A stretch of DNA of 64,000 bases from an uncultured Prevotellaceae bacterium. Lineage in GTDB: Bacteria > Bacteroidota > Bacteroidia > Bacteroidales > Bacteroidaceae. The notes under the pieces are model-generated. The model was given only the letters and a program-made list of their open reading frames with translations, was not told the origin of the DNA and made no database searches. The DNA lies in assembly GCA_946406435.1 (NCBI GenBank), contig CAMJKP010000011.1:1-64000 (forward strand), written 5' to 3'. The translations under genes and the position numbers were made by a program. Shown one piece after another: positions 1 to 8,954 of this stretch (position 1 is its first letter; each line of letters opens with the position of its first letter).

Positions 1-250
1 CTCCTTACGTCGAACAAGTCCGTTCCTTCGTCACTACGTATGCCACAAGGGCATCTAAGGCTCAGCTCCCTACGGTCAAACAGGTCCGTTCCTGCGTCAC
101 TTCGTATGCCAACAAGGGCATCAGAGGCTCAGCTCGCCATGCTCAAACAAGTCCGCTAACGCTATGCTCCCTACGGTCAAACAAGTCCGTTCCTTCGTCA
201 CTACGTATGCCACAAGGGCATCATCCTCTCAGCTCCCTACGGTCGAACAA
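1..250. repeat. Tandem array of a ~66-bp repeat
   Basis: Units start at about 1, 66 and 167 (65-67 bp each), with a degenerate partial copy at 133-166 and a truncated one from 233. Each begins near CTCCCTACGG and ends near GGGCATC plus CTCAG. The array probably continues to the left of the window. No protein is credible here; the repeat has the character of an intergenic Bacteroidota repeat. Confidence 0.8.
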
Positions 251-305
251 CGCACACGCTATTGGTATCGGTATTCATTGCGATATGCACGGGAAGGATT
301 TTACG

Positions 306-357
306 TGGCGCAAATGTGAAGATGCGGTTCGTGCCGAAGCCGCATCTTCACGCGCCA
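306..357. repeat. Two-tier perfect hairpin
   Basis: An outer stem TGGCGC/GCGCCA encloses a perfect 12-bp inner stem GTGAAGATGCGG / CCGCATCTTCAC with a 12-nt loop. No T-run follows, so it is not an obvious terminator. Confidence 0.75.
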
Positions 358-742
358 CTTGTATCATTGACATTGGGAAACCGCTGCGCGATTTCCTAAT
401 GTCTTATCATGATACACAATCCTCTATCCTTGCATCGAAATTCTACCGACCAATGGCATGTGCTTAGGAACTCGCAAGCTCGTAAGAACCCACCATACCG
501 ACATTGCTCCATAGCATCCGGCATCTTATGAGCTGGAAGAGTCCTGCACGTTTCTATTCGTGGGAAGAGTACGTAGCTACTTGCGAAGAGTCTAACGACA
601 CTTCAGTAGCTATGTACTGTCCCCACTAAAACGCTTGAACACATCCTGCTTCAACGCCACCAGTTGCTATGTAGCTATGCCTACTCCCACCCTGAGCACA
701 CGCACACAATAGAAATGATGCGATGCGTTACGTTTATGATTT

Positions 743-772
743 GTTAGGAAACCCTTGCAGGGATTTCCTAAC
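743..772. repeat. Short inverted repeat
   Basis: GTTAGGAAA and TTTCCTAAC pair across a short loop that itself contains CCC/GGG. No T-run follows. Function unknown; it lies in the gene-poor region before the phage remnant. Confidence 0.6.
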
Positions 773-1125
773 ATCAACATCTCCACGTGCATTTCGCCTT
801 CATTCCTATTAAGTGCTACCGTGCTTTTTCCATCATAATAGGTTATGGGTAAGCATTCAGTCAGTTTTCGCACCTATCCTGAGTGCTAGGATATCGAGCG
901 AAAACTTTTTTCGTGCACACCCAAGCGTTCTACCACCCGTTGAGGGGTTTAGGGGGCAAAGGACTAAATGCTATTTTTAACATCTGTTTACATATTCCGA
1001 GCATCAGAAAGGCTCTCTCCCGAAAAACGAGACAGGGCGAGTGGGGGCTCTCCTCCGAGAAAAAACATAACTTTGGAAGACCGCCGTATGTTTTTCGACT
1101 GAGAAATAAGAGGTTAGATTATCTA

Positions 1126-1194
1126 TATGCGGAAAATCGCACACATTTCAAACTCCGAAACGCAAATTTCGAAATATGTGCGATTTTCCGCATA
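1126..1194. repeat. Perfect 18-bp inverted repeat upstream of phage tail gene
   Basis: The arm TATGCGGAAAATCGCACA (1126-1143) is matched exactly by its reverse complement at 1177-1194, with a 33-nt spacer. It lies about 100 bp before the tape measure start and just before its promoter. It could be a terminator for leftward or rightward readthrough, an operator, or a remnant of a mobile element end. Confidence 0.8.
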
Positions 1195-1240
1195 AGGTTT
1201 GGTATAAAAAGCATCCGGGACAACGTATGTTTTTATGTCT

Positions 1241-1271
1241 TTTGAATGTTGACCATCTACTCTTACATTTG
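1241..1271 (+). promoter_or_regulatory. Bacteroidota promoter for the tape measure gene
   Basis: A TTTG element (1241-1244) is followed after 19 bp by TACATTTG (1264-1271), matching the Bacteroidota -33/-7 consensus. The predicted transcript starts near 1278, about 14 nt before the tape measure ATG. A host-type promoter right before an internal phage tail gene is unusual. Confidence 0.6.
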
Positions 1272-1291
1272 CGTAAAAAGATAGCAAATTT

Positions 1292-4200
1292 ATGAGTGAT
1301 TATACAACTAACAGCACCGTCAATCTTTCCATCAACGGTAAAGAGGTTGAGGAAAAACTTGACAAATATCAGAAGCAACTCGTTGAGCTTAGGAAAAAAG
1401 CTCAACGTGCTGCAGAACTCGGAGATAAAGGCACATTGCAGAAAACGCAGAAGGAAATCGTAAAAGTCGAAAACCAAATGCGTAAACTCCGCACGGCTAC
1501 CGCCAACGTGGAAGACACTCTCCGTAACCTTGACAAAGCAACGCCAAAACAGCTGAAGAAAGACCTTCAGGTGTTAAAATCACAGCTAAACGGCCTCGAA
1601 AGAGGCTCTGAAGCTTGGAATTCTCATATCGAGAAGATAAAAATCCTCCAAAAAGAGCTGAAAAAGATTAACGGAGAAATGAAGCTAACAGAAAGCTTCT
1701 GGGACAGGCTCAACCGTAAAATGAACGACTGGCAGACAACGCTTGCAGCAGGAGCTGCTGCATTAACAGGAGTCATAATGGCAGGAAGATCTGCAGTTAA
1801 GGCGTATGCCGAAATGGATGCAGAAATGGCTAACGTCCGCAAGTTCACCGGAATGACCGCAGAACAAGTCGAAGATCTTAACGAGGAGTTCAAAAAGATG
1901 GACACTCGTACTGCCAGAGATGAGCTAAACAAGTTAGCGCAAGAAGCAGGTCGTCTTGGTAAGCAGTCTAAAGAGGATGTTCTTGGCTTTGTTAAGGCTG
2001 CAGATGTCATCAATGTTGCTCTTGACGATCTTGGAGAAGGCGCAACTCTCACCCTTTCAAAACTCACAAATATATTCGGAGACGAAAAGATATACGGAAC
2101 AGAGCAATCGCTTCTTAAGGTAGGTTCTGTCATAAACGAACTGTCTCAGAACAGTACTGCATCAGCTCCTTATCTGGCTAACTTCGCCCAGAGACTTGCA
2201 GGAGTCGGTGCACAAGCAAAGATGACTATCCCGGAAATCATGGGATATGCTGCAGTCCTTGATTCGCAAGGTCAGGCAACGGAAATGTCGGCAACGGCAT
2301 TGTCAAAGCTCATCATGGATCTCTTCAAGGATTCATCTAAGATCGCAAAAGCTACTGGTCTTGATCTGAAGGAGTTCAACGAAGCCTTGAAGAGAAGCAC
2401 GAATGAAGGTCTCGTGATGCTGCTCGAACGCCTTCACGAGCTTGGAAACATCGATGTCCTCGCTCCTATATTCAAGGATATGGGCGAGGATGGTTCTCGT
2501 GCCTCTGGCGTGATAGCTGCTCTCGCTGGCAAGATTGAGATGGTCAAGTGGGAACAGCAAGAGGCTAACAAGGCATACGAGGAAGGAACATCGGTTCTGA
2601 ACGAGTTCAACGTGCAGAATACAACGGTTCAGGCAGGTCTTGACAAGGCGAAGAAAGGTTTTGACGAAATGGCAATCGAACTAGGCAAGGAACTCATGCC
2701 AGTCATGTCACACGTCATTTCTTCTACATCCATGCTCATGCGCATAATGAGCGCTGGAATACAATTCATCAAAGAGAATGCCTTTGCTATAATATCACTT
2801 ACCGCAGCATTCGTGGCATATCAGATTGCCGTCAACGCTTCGAACATAGCGTTCAAAATACATTACGGCTATCTGGTAGTCAGCAAAGCTGCTACTACAG
2901 CCTACACAGCCGTTACGAAAACGCTTACCGCAGCTAAGCTTTTGCTTAACATAGCTATGGCGAAGCTTAACGGCAACTGGGCAAGGCAGAATATGCTCAT
3001 GCTTGAACTGAAAAAGACTACTATTGCCATGACTGGCATATACGGTCTAATGGCTGCTGCTGTTGCTGCCCTCATAGTGAAGCTCATAGCTATGAAGAAG
3101 GAAAAGGACAGGATAAGGGAGCAACAGGACGAAGAAATGAGAAAAGACCGTGAGAGGATGAAAGCATACTCAGACGAGTACGCTAAGATAACTGCGCTCA
3201 ACAGGATCCTCCACGATAACAAGAAAAGCTATGACGACCGCAAGGCTGCTCTTGACAAGCTCAAAGAGATTGTTCCTGAATACCATGCAGAGCTGAAAAA
3301 GGAAGGTGAGCTGATAAACGACAACACAGAAGCTCTTGACACCTACCTCGAAAAGTTCAAGCAGATGGTTCGTGCTAAAGCCAACCAAGAAAAATATGAA
3401 GCTCTGATCAAGGAAGAGGCAGAGCTTCAGAGCCAGAGGGATGAAGCAAGCAAAAGATACTGGGACATCAGAGGTCAAAACAACTTACAAGGTTTTGACA
3501 GAAATTCTTTCATTGGCAAATTAGTGACAGCCACGGGAAAGATAACAGGTGATACAGATACAGAGTCAGGTGCATTGCAAGCACTTGACGAGCTTGACAG
3601 CCGTCTTGGAGAAGTTCAGCAAAAAATCAAGGATTTGGATTACGTCGTAGCTCCTTCTCTTGTTAAGAATGAAGAAGAGACAAAGAAAGGTGGAGGAGGA
3701 GGTGGAGGAAATGGCGACGAAGACAAGAAAAAAGGTGACAAGTTCGCAAAGGAGAAAGCATGGAAGGAGAAGGAGCTTGCACTTAACCGTATCGCATACG
3801 CTACTGGCAAGAAGGACTACGAGGAGTATCAAAACGCTATCCTTGAAATTGAGAAGGAATATCAGACAAAGATACTTGCACGCAAGGACCTGACAGAACA
3901 GGAATCCTTAAGCGCACAGGCTGATTTCCACGAGGCAGAGCTCAAGCTTACCCAAAACGGAACAAAAGCACAAAAAGAGGCTGTTGATGACTATTATCAG
4001 TCTCTAAAGGCAATAGAAGACCAGAGATATGTTGACGGTAAGATCTCCGTCGAGCAATACAATAATGCACTCAATCAGTTGGAGCTAAAGCACCTCAGAG
4101 AAATTATTAATCTATATAAGGAGGGCAGCAAGGAAAGAAATGATGCAGAAGCAAAATATGACGAAGCTCTGCTTGCCGACAAAAAGCGTAACCGCAAGAA

Positions 4201-5326
4201 GATTGAGGAAGCAGAGAAAGAACATCGCAAGAGGATGGAGGAAATCAGCAAGGATGTGTTCGGCGATACTCCGTCAAAACAAAAGGCCATGTTCAATGCA
4301 GAAATCTCAGCACTCACACAAGTATATGAAAATGAGAAAGCCATTGCAGCAGGCAACAAGGAAGATCTTCTTCGCATCGAAGAGAACTTCCAAAAAGCTA
4401 AGATGGCTCTGGCATACAAGTATAATCAGATAACAGCAGAAAACGGCTTTAACGGGATGCAAATTGCTAATGAAAAGCTGTTCCAATGGCTAGAATCTGA
4501 GGAAGGAGAAGCCGTCATTGGCGCTTATAACGTGGTCATGGATGGCATGACAAATATTTTCGCAGCTTGCTCAGATATCATACAGGCAGAGCTTGAACTA
4601 GAAACGGCAGCAATCGAAAAACGATACGAAAAAGAAATATCCGCTGCCGAAGGCAACAGATACAAGGTTAAGAAAATAGAAGAGAAAAAGCAGAAGGAAG
4701 AAGCTGCTGCCAAAAACAAGGCAAACAAAAAAATGTATGCCATGCAAGTGCTTCAGGCAATCGCTTCTACTGCTATGGGTGCGATTAACGCATATTCCTC
4801 TGCTGCACAAGTGCCACTTATCGGTTATATCCTGGCTCCTATCGCTGCAGCAACGGCAATAGCTGCTGGAATGCTTCAAGTTGCAAACATCAAAAAGCAA
4901 CAACAAGCCTCTGAGGCGCAAGGCTACGCAGAAGGTGGATATACAGGAGCCGGAGGAAAGTACGAACCTCGTGGTATCGTCCATGCCGGGGAATGGGTTG
5001 CAAGTCAAAAACTGCTTGCAAACCCACAAACTGCTGCTATCATCCAGTCGCTTGACTATGCCCAGAAGACTAACACCATAGGATCTATATCCCCATCAAT
5101 GGTAAGCAATGACACAACGGCAGCTGCTTCCATCGCTAGACTTGCTACCACTACGCAGTCTTCAGGCAACGAGTCGCTAAGTGAAACTCTAGCAGCACTA
5201 AACAAGAGACTTAATGAGCCATTCGTCACCGTAAACACGATGACTGGTGACCACGGCATCAAGCAAGCGCAAGAGGAATACGATATTTATATCCGCAACA
5301 AAACGCCAAAATCAAGAAGACAATGA
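1292..5326 (+). CDS. Phage tail tape measure protein, TP901-like
   Basis: A 1344-residue tail tape measure protein, which in siphophages sets tail length and crosses the membrane at DNA injection. Residues ~15-125 are charged coiled coil; the TP901-type core follows at ~155-430 (GMTAEQVEDL, then a segment ending in VLDSQGQATEMSATALSKL). Two hydrophobic segments lie near 500-520 and 585-605, a run of seven glycines near residue 800, a long charged helical region after it, and an Ala/Ile-rich hydrophobic segment near 1155-1200. The stop overlaps the next start (ATGA). The gene is intact, yet no head, terminase, portal, tail-tube or lysis gene accompanies it. Family call is firm; whether it is still expressed is inference from its promoter. 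Confidence 0.9.
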   Translation: MSDYTTNSTVNLSINGKEVEEKLDKYQKQLVELRKKAQRAAELGDKGTLQKTQKEIVKVENQMRKLRTATANVEDTLRNLDKATPKQLKKDLQVLKSQLNGLERGSEAWNSHIEKIKILQKELKKINGEMKLTESFWDRLNRKMNDWQTTLAAGAAALTGVIMAGRSAVKAYAEMDAEMANVRKFTGMTAEQVEDLNEEFKKMDTRTARDELNKLAQEAGRLGKQSKEDVLGFVKAADVINVALDDLGEGATLTLSKLTNIFGDEKIYGTEQSLLKVGSVINELSQNSTASAPYLANFAQRLAGVGAQAKMTIPEIMGYAAVLDSQGQATEMSATALSKLIMDLFKDSSKIAKATGLDLKEFNEALKRSTNEGLVMLLERLHELGNIDVLAPIFKDMGEDGSRASGVIAALAGKIEMVKWEQQEANKAYEEGTSVLNEFNVQNTTVQAGLDKAKKGFDEMAIELGKELMPVMSHVISSTSMLMRIMSAGIQFIKENAFAIISLTAAFVAYQIAVNASNIAFKIHYGYLVVSKAATTAYTAVTKTLTAAKLLLNIAMAKLNGNWARQNMLMLELKKTTIAMTGIYGLMAAAVAALIVKLIAMKKEKDRIREQQDEEMRKDRERMKAYSDEYAKITALNRILHDNKKSYDDRKAALDKLKEIVPEYHAELKKEGELINDNTEALDTYLEKFKQMVRAKANQEKYEALIKEEAELQSQRDEASKRYWDIRGQNNLQGFDRNSFIGKLVTATGKITGDTDTESGALQALDELDSRLGEVQQKIKDLDYVVAPSLVKNEEETKKGGGGGGGNGDEDKKKGDKFAKEKAWKEKELALNRIAYATGKKDYEEYQNAILEIEKEYQTKILARKDLTEQESLSAQADFHEAELKLTQNGTKAQKEAVDDYYQSLKAIEDQRYVDGKISVEQYNNALNQLELKHLREIINLYKEGSKERNDAEAKYDEALLADKKRNRKKIEEAEKEHRKRMEEISKDVFGDTPSKQKAMFNAEISALTQVYENEKAIAAGNKEDLLRIEENFQKAKMALAYKYNQITAENGFNGMQIANEKLFQWLESEEGEAVIGAYNVVMDGMTNIFAACSDIIQAELELETAAIEKRYEKEISAAEGNRYKVKKIEEKKQKEEAAAKNKANKKMYAMQVLQAIASTAMGAINAYSSAAQVPLIGYILAPIAAATAIAAGMLQVANIKKQQQASEAQGYAEGGYTGAGGKYEPRGIVHAGEWVASQKLLANPQTAAIIQSLDYAQKTNTIGSISPSMVSNDTTAAASIARLATTTQSSGNESLSETLAALNKRLNEPFVTVNTMTGDHGIKQAQEEYDIYIRNKTPKSRRQ

Positions 5327-7266
5327 GAATCAAGATCAACGGAAAAGAAGCTGTTATCAAGGCTGGCAGCTCATTTGAGTTTATTTCTGAAAACAGATAT
5401 TTCACAGGTTCGGACTCATACACACTTGCTATTGAGTTCCCGATTGCCGATTGCATTCAAAACAAAGAGATATTCGGCAATATTAACCGCAAGGACATCG
5501 AGATCGAAAAGAAACAGTTTCTCTTCGATTGCGAAATATTCGCAGGAAAATTCTATAAGACTGGCTCAATAACCATCACAGAGATAAACGACAAAACAGT
5601 CAAATGCCAATTTCTTGAAGGTCGCAGCGTACAAAACTACGACAATACGCTTGATAACATCTACATCAACGACCTTGCAATTGGATATTGGCCAGATGCA
5701 TTCTCAGACAATAGCGTAGCAGAGGAATTAATGAGATGCGAGTCACCCACATATACAGCTATCCCGTGGGTAAACAACACTTCAGGAAATATACAGAACC
5801 CAATTTACCTTAATATTATTAGCGGCTACAACTGGCATCCAGACTTCGTAAGTTCAACAGAAAAGCGCGTGTCATTCTGCCCATACCTTATATACATATT
5901 CAAGAAAATTTTCGATGCCATAGAATACACATACGACATTCTGGCATGGAATAACAGCCGTTATAAATGGCTGCTTATTTGCAACTGCGTTCCTGCTACA
6001 TGGGGAGAGTATAACTGGAACTACATACTACCTCATTGGACTATAACGGAGTTCATAGAAGAACTTGAAAAGTTGATGAACTGTCAGTTTGACATTGACA
6101 ACATTGCAAAAACAATAAAAATGACATTTCCTAGTACCGAGGCAGCTAGCCATAACAAGGTGGAAATCAAAGTCATAAAAGAAGCAACCGCGACAAAGAC
6201 AGAAGAAGACGAATCCGAATATGAGGAGAACATGGGCAAAGCCTATGCCTCAGTCGATAGCGAGAAGTTCACGGCTATGACATCAACAATTCCAAGAGAC
6301 ACTTTGGAATATCAACAAAGCCTAGGACCAGGAAGACATTTCTACAAGGGAATAATGGTAGATAACTACTCCGACACACTTGACGGCATGATACGAAGAG
6401 GCATCTTCAAAACAGTAGAAAAAGAATATCAAGAGAGATATGCATCAACAGCTTGCTTCTATGCTAATAGAGAAAAATTTTACTATGTAGAAAAAGGTAC
6501 GGAATGCAAGTACGACTATCAAGATCCAGACAATCCTAACGAGAAAATAGCAGATATTGACAGCGCACAATTCTACGCTGAACGTATCGGCGAGTTCGCG
6601 CCTATAAAACCAAAAGAAGGAAGCAAGTCTGTTGAACTAAAAATAGTTCCTGCAATAATTGACGAGACAGATTATGACTTTGCCGTTTTCCTTGAATGCG
6701 GAGAAAAAGAAGATCCAAATGCAATTTACGACGACTTCCACGGGCAAACATCTAAAGCTGAGATATACATACGCAAGTATGAAAAGGAAGCGCAGAAAGA
6801 AGTATTTGACAAACTATTTGTAGCTTTCTGGAATGCCGAAATACTTGACGAGTTCAAGATAATAAGAACATTAAAAAAAAACAAATGGGTTTATCAAGGC
6901 AGTTCTGGGCAAGGACCACAATATTGGGAATACGAAGAACAAGACGTAGGAAAGATATGCATCCCCCACCCTATTGTCTCTAACTATGAGCCTGTTTGGG
7001 CTGAGTCCTGCAGACAACCGACATACTTCAATTTCTCCGGCTACTCACTTGCACTCGAAGCTAGCAACTTCGTAAACAAAAAAATCGAAGGACGTGTAAA
7101 ACACACGTTCAAGTGGATTGCCGACGATATACCAGACGTAGGATCATTATTCATTATCAGCGGTCAAGCATTCCTTTGTAAGAAGATAACAGCTACTTTC
7201 ACCGAAAAGGGAATGTCGCAACTCCTAAAAGGAGAGTTCTACAGAGTTGTTGAAACTGAATCATAA
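5323..7266 (+). CDS. Phage tail-associated protein downstream of the tape measure
   Basis: A 647-residue protein translationally coupled to the tape measure gene by an ATGA overlap. It has no signal peptide or membrane segment. Its place directly after the tape measure gene is where siphophages encode the distal tail or baseplate protein, and the first ~110 residues (MRIKINGKEAV..., alternating beta-type sequence) would fit such a role; the rest is rich in aromatic and acidic residues. I do not recognise a named family, so the function is inferred from position. The end overlaps the convergent integrase by 6 bp, which suggests that everything normally found after this gene has been deleted. 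Confidence 0.7.
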   Translation: MRIKINGKEAVIKAGSSFEFISENRYFTGSDSYTLAIEFPIADCIQNKEIFGNINRKDIEIEKKQFLFDCEIFAGKFYKTGSITITEINDKTVKCQFLEGRSVQNYDNTLDNIYINDLAIGYWPDAFSDNSVAEELMRCESPTYTAIPWVNNTSGNIQNPIYLNIISGYNWHPDFVSSTEKRVSFCPYLIYIFKKIFDAIEYTYDILAWNNSRYKWLLICNCVPATWGEYNWNYILPHWTITEFIEELEKLMNCQFDIDNIAKTIKMTFPSTEAASHNKVEIKVIKEATATKTEEDESEYEENMGKAYASVDSEKFTAMTSTIPRDTLEYQQSLGPGRHFYKGIMVDNYSDTLDGMIRRGIFKTVEKEYQERYASTACFYANREKFYYVEKGTECKYDYQDPDNPNEKIADIDSAQFYAERIGEFAPIKPKEGSKSVELKIVPAIIDETDYDFAVFLECGEKEDPNAIYDDFHGQTSKAEIYIRKYEKEAQKEVFDKLFVAFWNAEILDEFKIIRTLKKNKWVYQGSSGQGPQYWEYEEQDVGKICIPHPIVSNYEPVWAESCRQPTYFNFSGYSLALEASNFVNKKIEGRVKHTFKWIADDIPDVGSLFIISGQAFLCKKITATFTEKGMSQLLKGEFYRVVETES

Positions 7267-8436
7267 ACTACCAACAAAACCTCTCAGCTCGTCGTTTGCC
7301 TTCGCTGAGGAGTGGCGTGTATATACATCCGTGATCGCAAGCGAGCTGTGCCTCGCTTGGTCGCGGATGCTTATGTTAGTGACGTTACTGTCGGCTAGCT
7401 CTGTTATGCCGGAATCCTTCAAACTGTAGAACTGGTACTTGTCGGAGAATCCTAACGTCGTCTGAAGCTTTGCCCACCTCTCCCCAAAACGGCTTGGACT
7501 TATCTCATACATTCCCGGCTTCAGACGACGGGAAAAGATGTACCAGTCTGAAGGATACTTGTCGAGCCCTAGGCTTCTGATGTATGCCTCTACCTTGCTA
7601 TTCAGAGTAATATACTCATCTTTCCTGTTCTTAGCCTGCTCACCATTTATATATATAATATGGTTCGATAGCTGCAAGTTACGGAATTGTAGACGGCAAA
7701 GCTCCTGTGGACGGATGAAGCAATAATATAATAGGTAGCAAGCAAGGAGAAACATCTTGTCATTCTCGCCCAGGTACTCGGCAATATCCTTCAATACATC
7801 ATGCGGAATTACCTCACGCTGCTTATGAAGCATACGTGCAGGGATTTTCTTTATTGTCCTTGCAGGGTTCTCCTTCAATGTACCACGTTCTATGAAATAG
7901 GAAAAGAAGATGTTCAGGAAGGCCAGATAGTTATTCCTCGTTCTTGGGCTGTACTTCAGATCAAGGAAAAGATAATCCAAAAGGCTGTTGCAATACCTTG
8001 TATCGAACTGATACAGGTAAGTAATCTTGTTTATCGTCATGCAATACTCTTCAAGCTTCACGACATAGCTCTTATATGACTGATACGTCTGCTTTCGGAA
8101 TGTGCCTTCTGAAAACATACGCTCATTATAAGCCTTGAACTCTTCAAAGGCTGCTGAGACAAGCATCATATCAGAGGAGCGAAGCTGCTCTACAAAGGGA
8201 TTCCACCCAGCCGCGAGCTTTGTCGTAAGACGCTGAATCAAGTCAAGCGCGTAAGACTTACGCTGCTTGGATGCTACGTTATTCAACTTGATACGCTTGC
8301 GGTGAAGCTTTTCTGTCAATGGGTTGTAGGCATAGTATTCCACGTAAACGCAGTCCTTCGTCCTACGATATACTGGCAACCTATAGCCTAATAGTGATGC
8401 GTTATTAACGCGTGGAAGCTGAAATTTTTTTGACAT
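7261..8436 (-). CDS. Tyrosine recombinase/phage integrase
   Basis: A 391-residue tyrosine recombinase that would integrate and excise the element. An N-terminal SAM-like core-binding region precedes the catalytic domain. Visible catalytic positions are the Arg in FIRPQEL, a Lys in QAKNRKDEY, the ARHSSLAIT box and the nucleophile Tyr in DVYTRH. The usual HxxR box reads YSLKDSG, so His and the second Arg are replaced by Tyr and Lys; I recall this variant from other Bacteroidota phage integrases. ATG at 8436 is preferred; a GTG at 8454 is in frame, separated by a ten-A run. It faces the tail genes and has a long structured leader. Confidence 0.88.
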   Translation of the reverse strand: MSKKFQLPRVNNASLLGYRLPVYRRTKDCVYVEYYAYNPLTEKLHRKRIKLNNVASKQRKSYALDLIQRLTTKLAAGWNPFVEQLRSSDMMLVSAAFEEFKAYNERMFSEGTFRKQTYQSYKSYVVKLEEYCMTINKITYLYQFDTRYCNSLLDYLFLDLKYSPRTRNNYLAFLNIFFSYFIERGTLKENPARTIKKIPARMLHKQREVIPHDVLKDIAEYLGENDKMFLLACYLLYYCFIRPQELCRLQFRNLQLSNHIIYINGEQAKNRKDEYITLNSKVEAYIRSLGLDKYPSDWYIFSRRLKPGMYEISPSRFGERWAKLQTTLGFSDKYQFYSLKDSGITELADSNVTNISIRDQARHSSLAITDVYTRHSSAKANDELRGFVGSL

Positions 8437-8633
8437 TTTTTTTTTGGAAGACACCCTCTGAGCATCCCCAACTGAAGCGTTGTCCCGATTTTGTCCCGGT
8501 ACATCACTTCAAAAAGACGCTAACTTTCTGACATTCAGACGCGCGTCTTGAAAAGAGGTTGGAACAGGACGCTCCAACCTCGGACGATTTCGCTTTTAAA
8601 GAAAAAAATGTAAAACGAAATCAATATTGGGTG
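8437..8633 (-). promoter_or_regulatory. Structured leader of the integrase with two attenuator-like hairpins
   Basis: Between the integrase promoter and its start codon, the minus-strand RNA would form a 9-bp hairpin (8555-8581, GAGGTTGGA/TCCAACCTC) followed by TTTTC and a second hairpin (8514-8549, AAGACGC/GCGTCTT) followed by a T-run. Both look like terminators placed before the gene. Nearer the start are two GGGACAA direct repeats (8491-8497 and 8480-8486) spaced 11 bp, one helical turn, suggestive of a protein-binding site. Confidence 0.5.
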
Positions 8634-8664
8634 CAAATATAGTGAATATATTCAGAAAAACAAA
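8634..8664 (-). promoter_or_regulatory. Promoter of the integrase gene
   Basis: On the minus strand a TTTG element (8661-8664) is followed after 19 bp by TATATTTG (8634-8641). It would give a leader of about 190 nt. Confidence 0.55.
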
Positions 8665-8701
8665 AAATTTAGGCCATTATTTTTGAAAATTAACACACAT
8701 A

Positions 8702-8733
8702 TTTGTAAATCTAATTTTTTTTCCCTACCTTTG
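8702..8733 (+). promoter_or_regulatory. Promoter of the pectinase transcript
   Basis: TTTG (8702-8705), 20 bp, TACCTTTG (8726-8733): a close match to the Bacteroidota consensus. The transcript would start near 8740, inside the first copy of the tandem 81-bp repeat, giving a leader of about 215 nt before the GH28-GH105 gene. Confidence 0.65.
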
Positions 8734-8900
8734 CATCTTGAAAATCATAGACGTGCACCAGCCATAAAAGCTGACTCGCACTATTTCCCAGATGCGAATA
8801 TCAAGGGAAATTTGCATCTTGAAAATCATAGACGTGCACCAGCCTTAAAGGCTGACACGCACTATTGCCCGGATGCGAATATCATAACATTTGCACTTTG
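8731..8900 (+). repeat. Tandem 81-bp structured leader repeat
   Basis: Copy 1 is 8731-8811, copy 2 is 8812-8890, and a truncated third copy starts at 8891 (TTGCACTTTG). Each full copy can fold into nested stems: outer GCATC with GATGC, middle GTGC with GCAC, inner CAGCC with GGCTG in copy 2. In copy 1 the inner stem is CAGC/GCTG. The copies therefore keep the stems while differing elsewhere. They occupy the 5' leader of the pectinase gene. A tandem riboswitch-like or protein-binding element is one reading; a duplicated promoter-proximal segment is the other. Confidence 0.7.
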
Positions 8901-8954
8901 AATTTTATCCAAATATCACTTTGTATTTTATCTGATAAAAAATTAACGAAATAA

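Larger units (their letters stand above)
251..1240. other. Gene-poor region with hairpins
   Basis: I see no convincing gene in this stretch: open frames are short, overlap on both strands and resemble no family. It holds three strong inverted repeats (listed separately) and a C-rich/G-rich segment around 940-1060 resembling the GGGGTTTAGGGGGC-type intergenic repeats found elsewhere in the window. It may be the eroded edge of the phage remnant that follows. Confidence 0.6.

Noticed and set aside
207..467. Open frame of 86 codons in the left repeat region
   Set aside because: Starts inside the tandem repeat and runs through the nested hairpin; no family features or promoter.
883..1245. Open frame of 120 codons
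   Set aside because: Crosses the 18-bp inverted repeat and overlaps an opposing frame; composition is not protein-like.
1292..8436. Diversity-generating retroelement or anti-phage system linked to the phage genes
   Set aside because: No reverse transcriptase, template/variable repeat pair or defence nuclease is present.
8731..8900. Possible phage attachment sites (attL/attR) for the integrase
   Set aside because: Both copies are adjacent on the same side of the element rather than flanking it.
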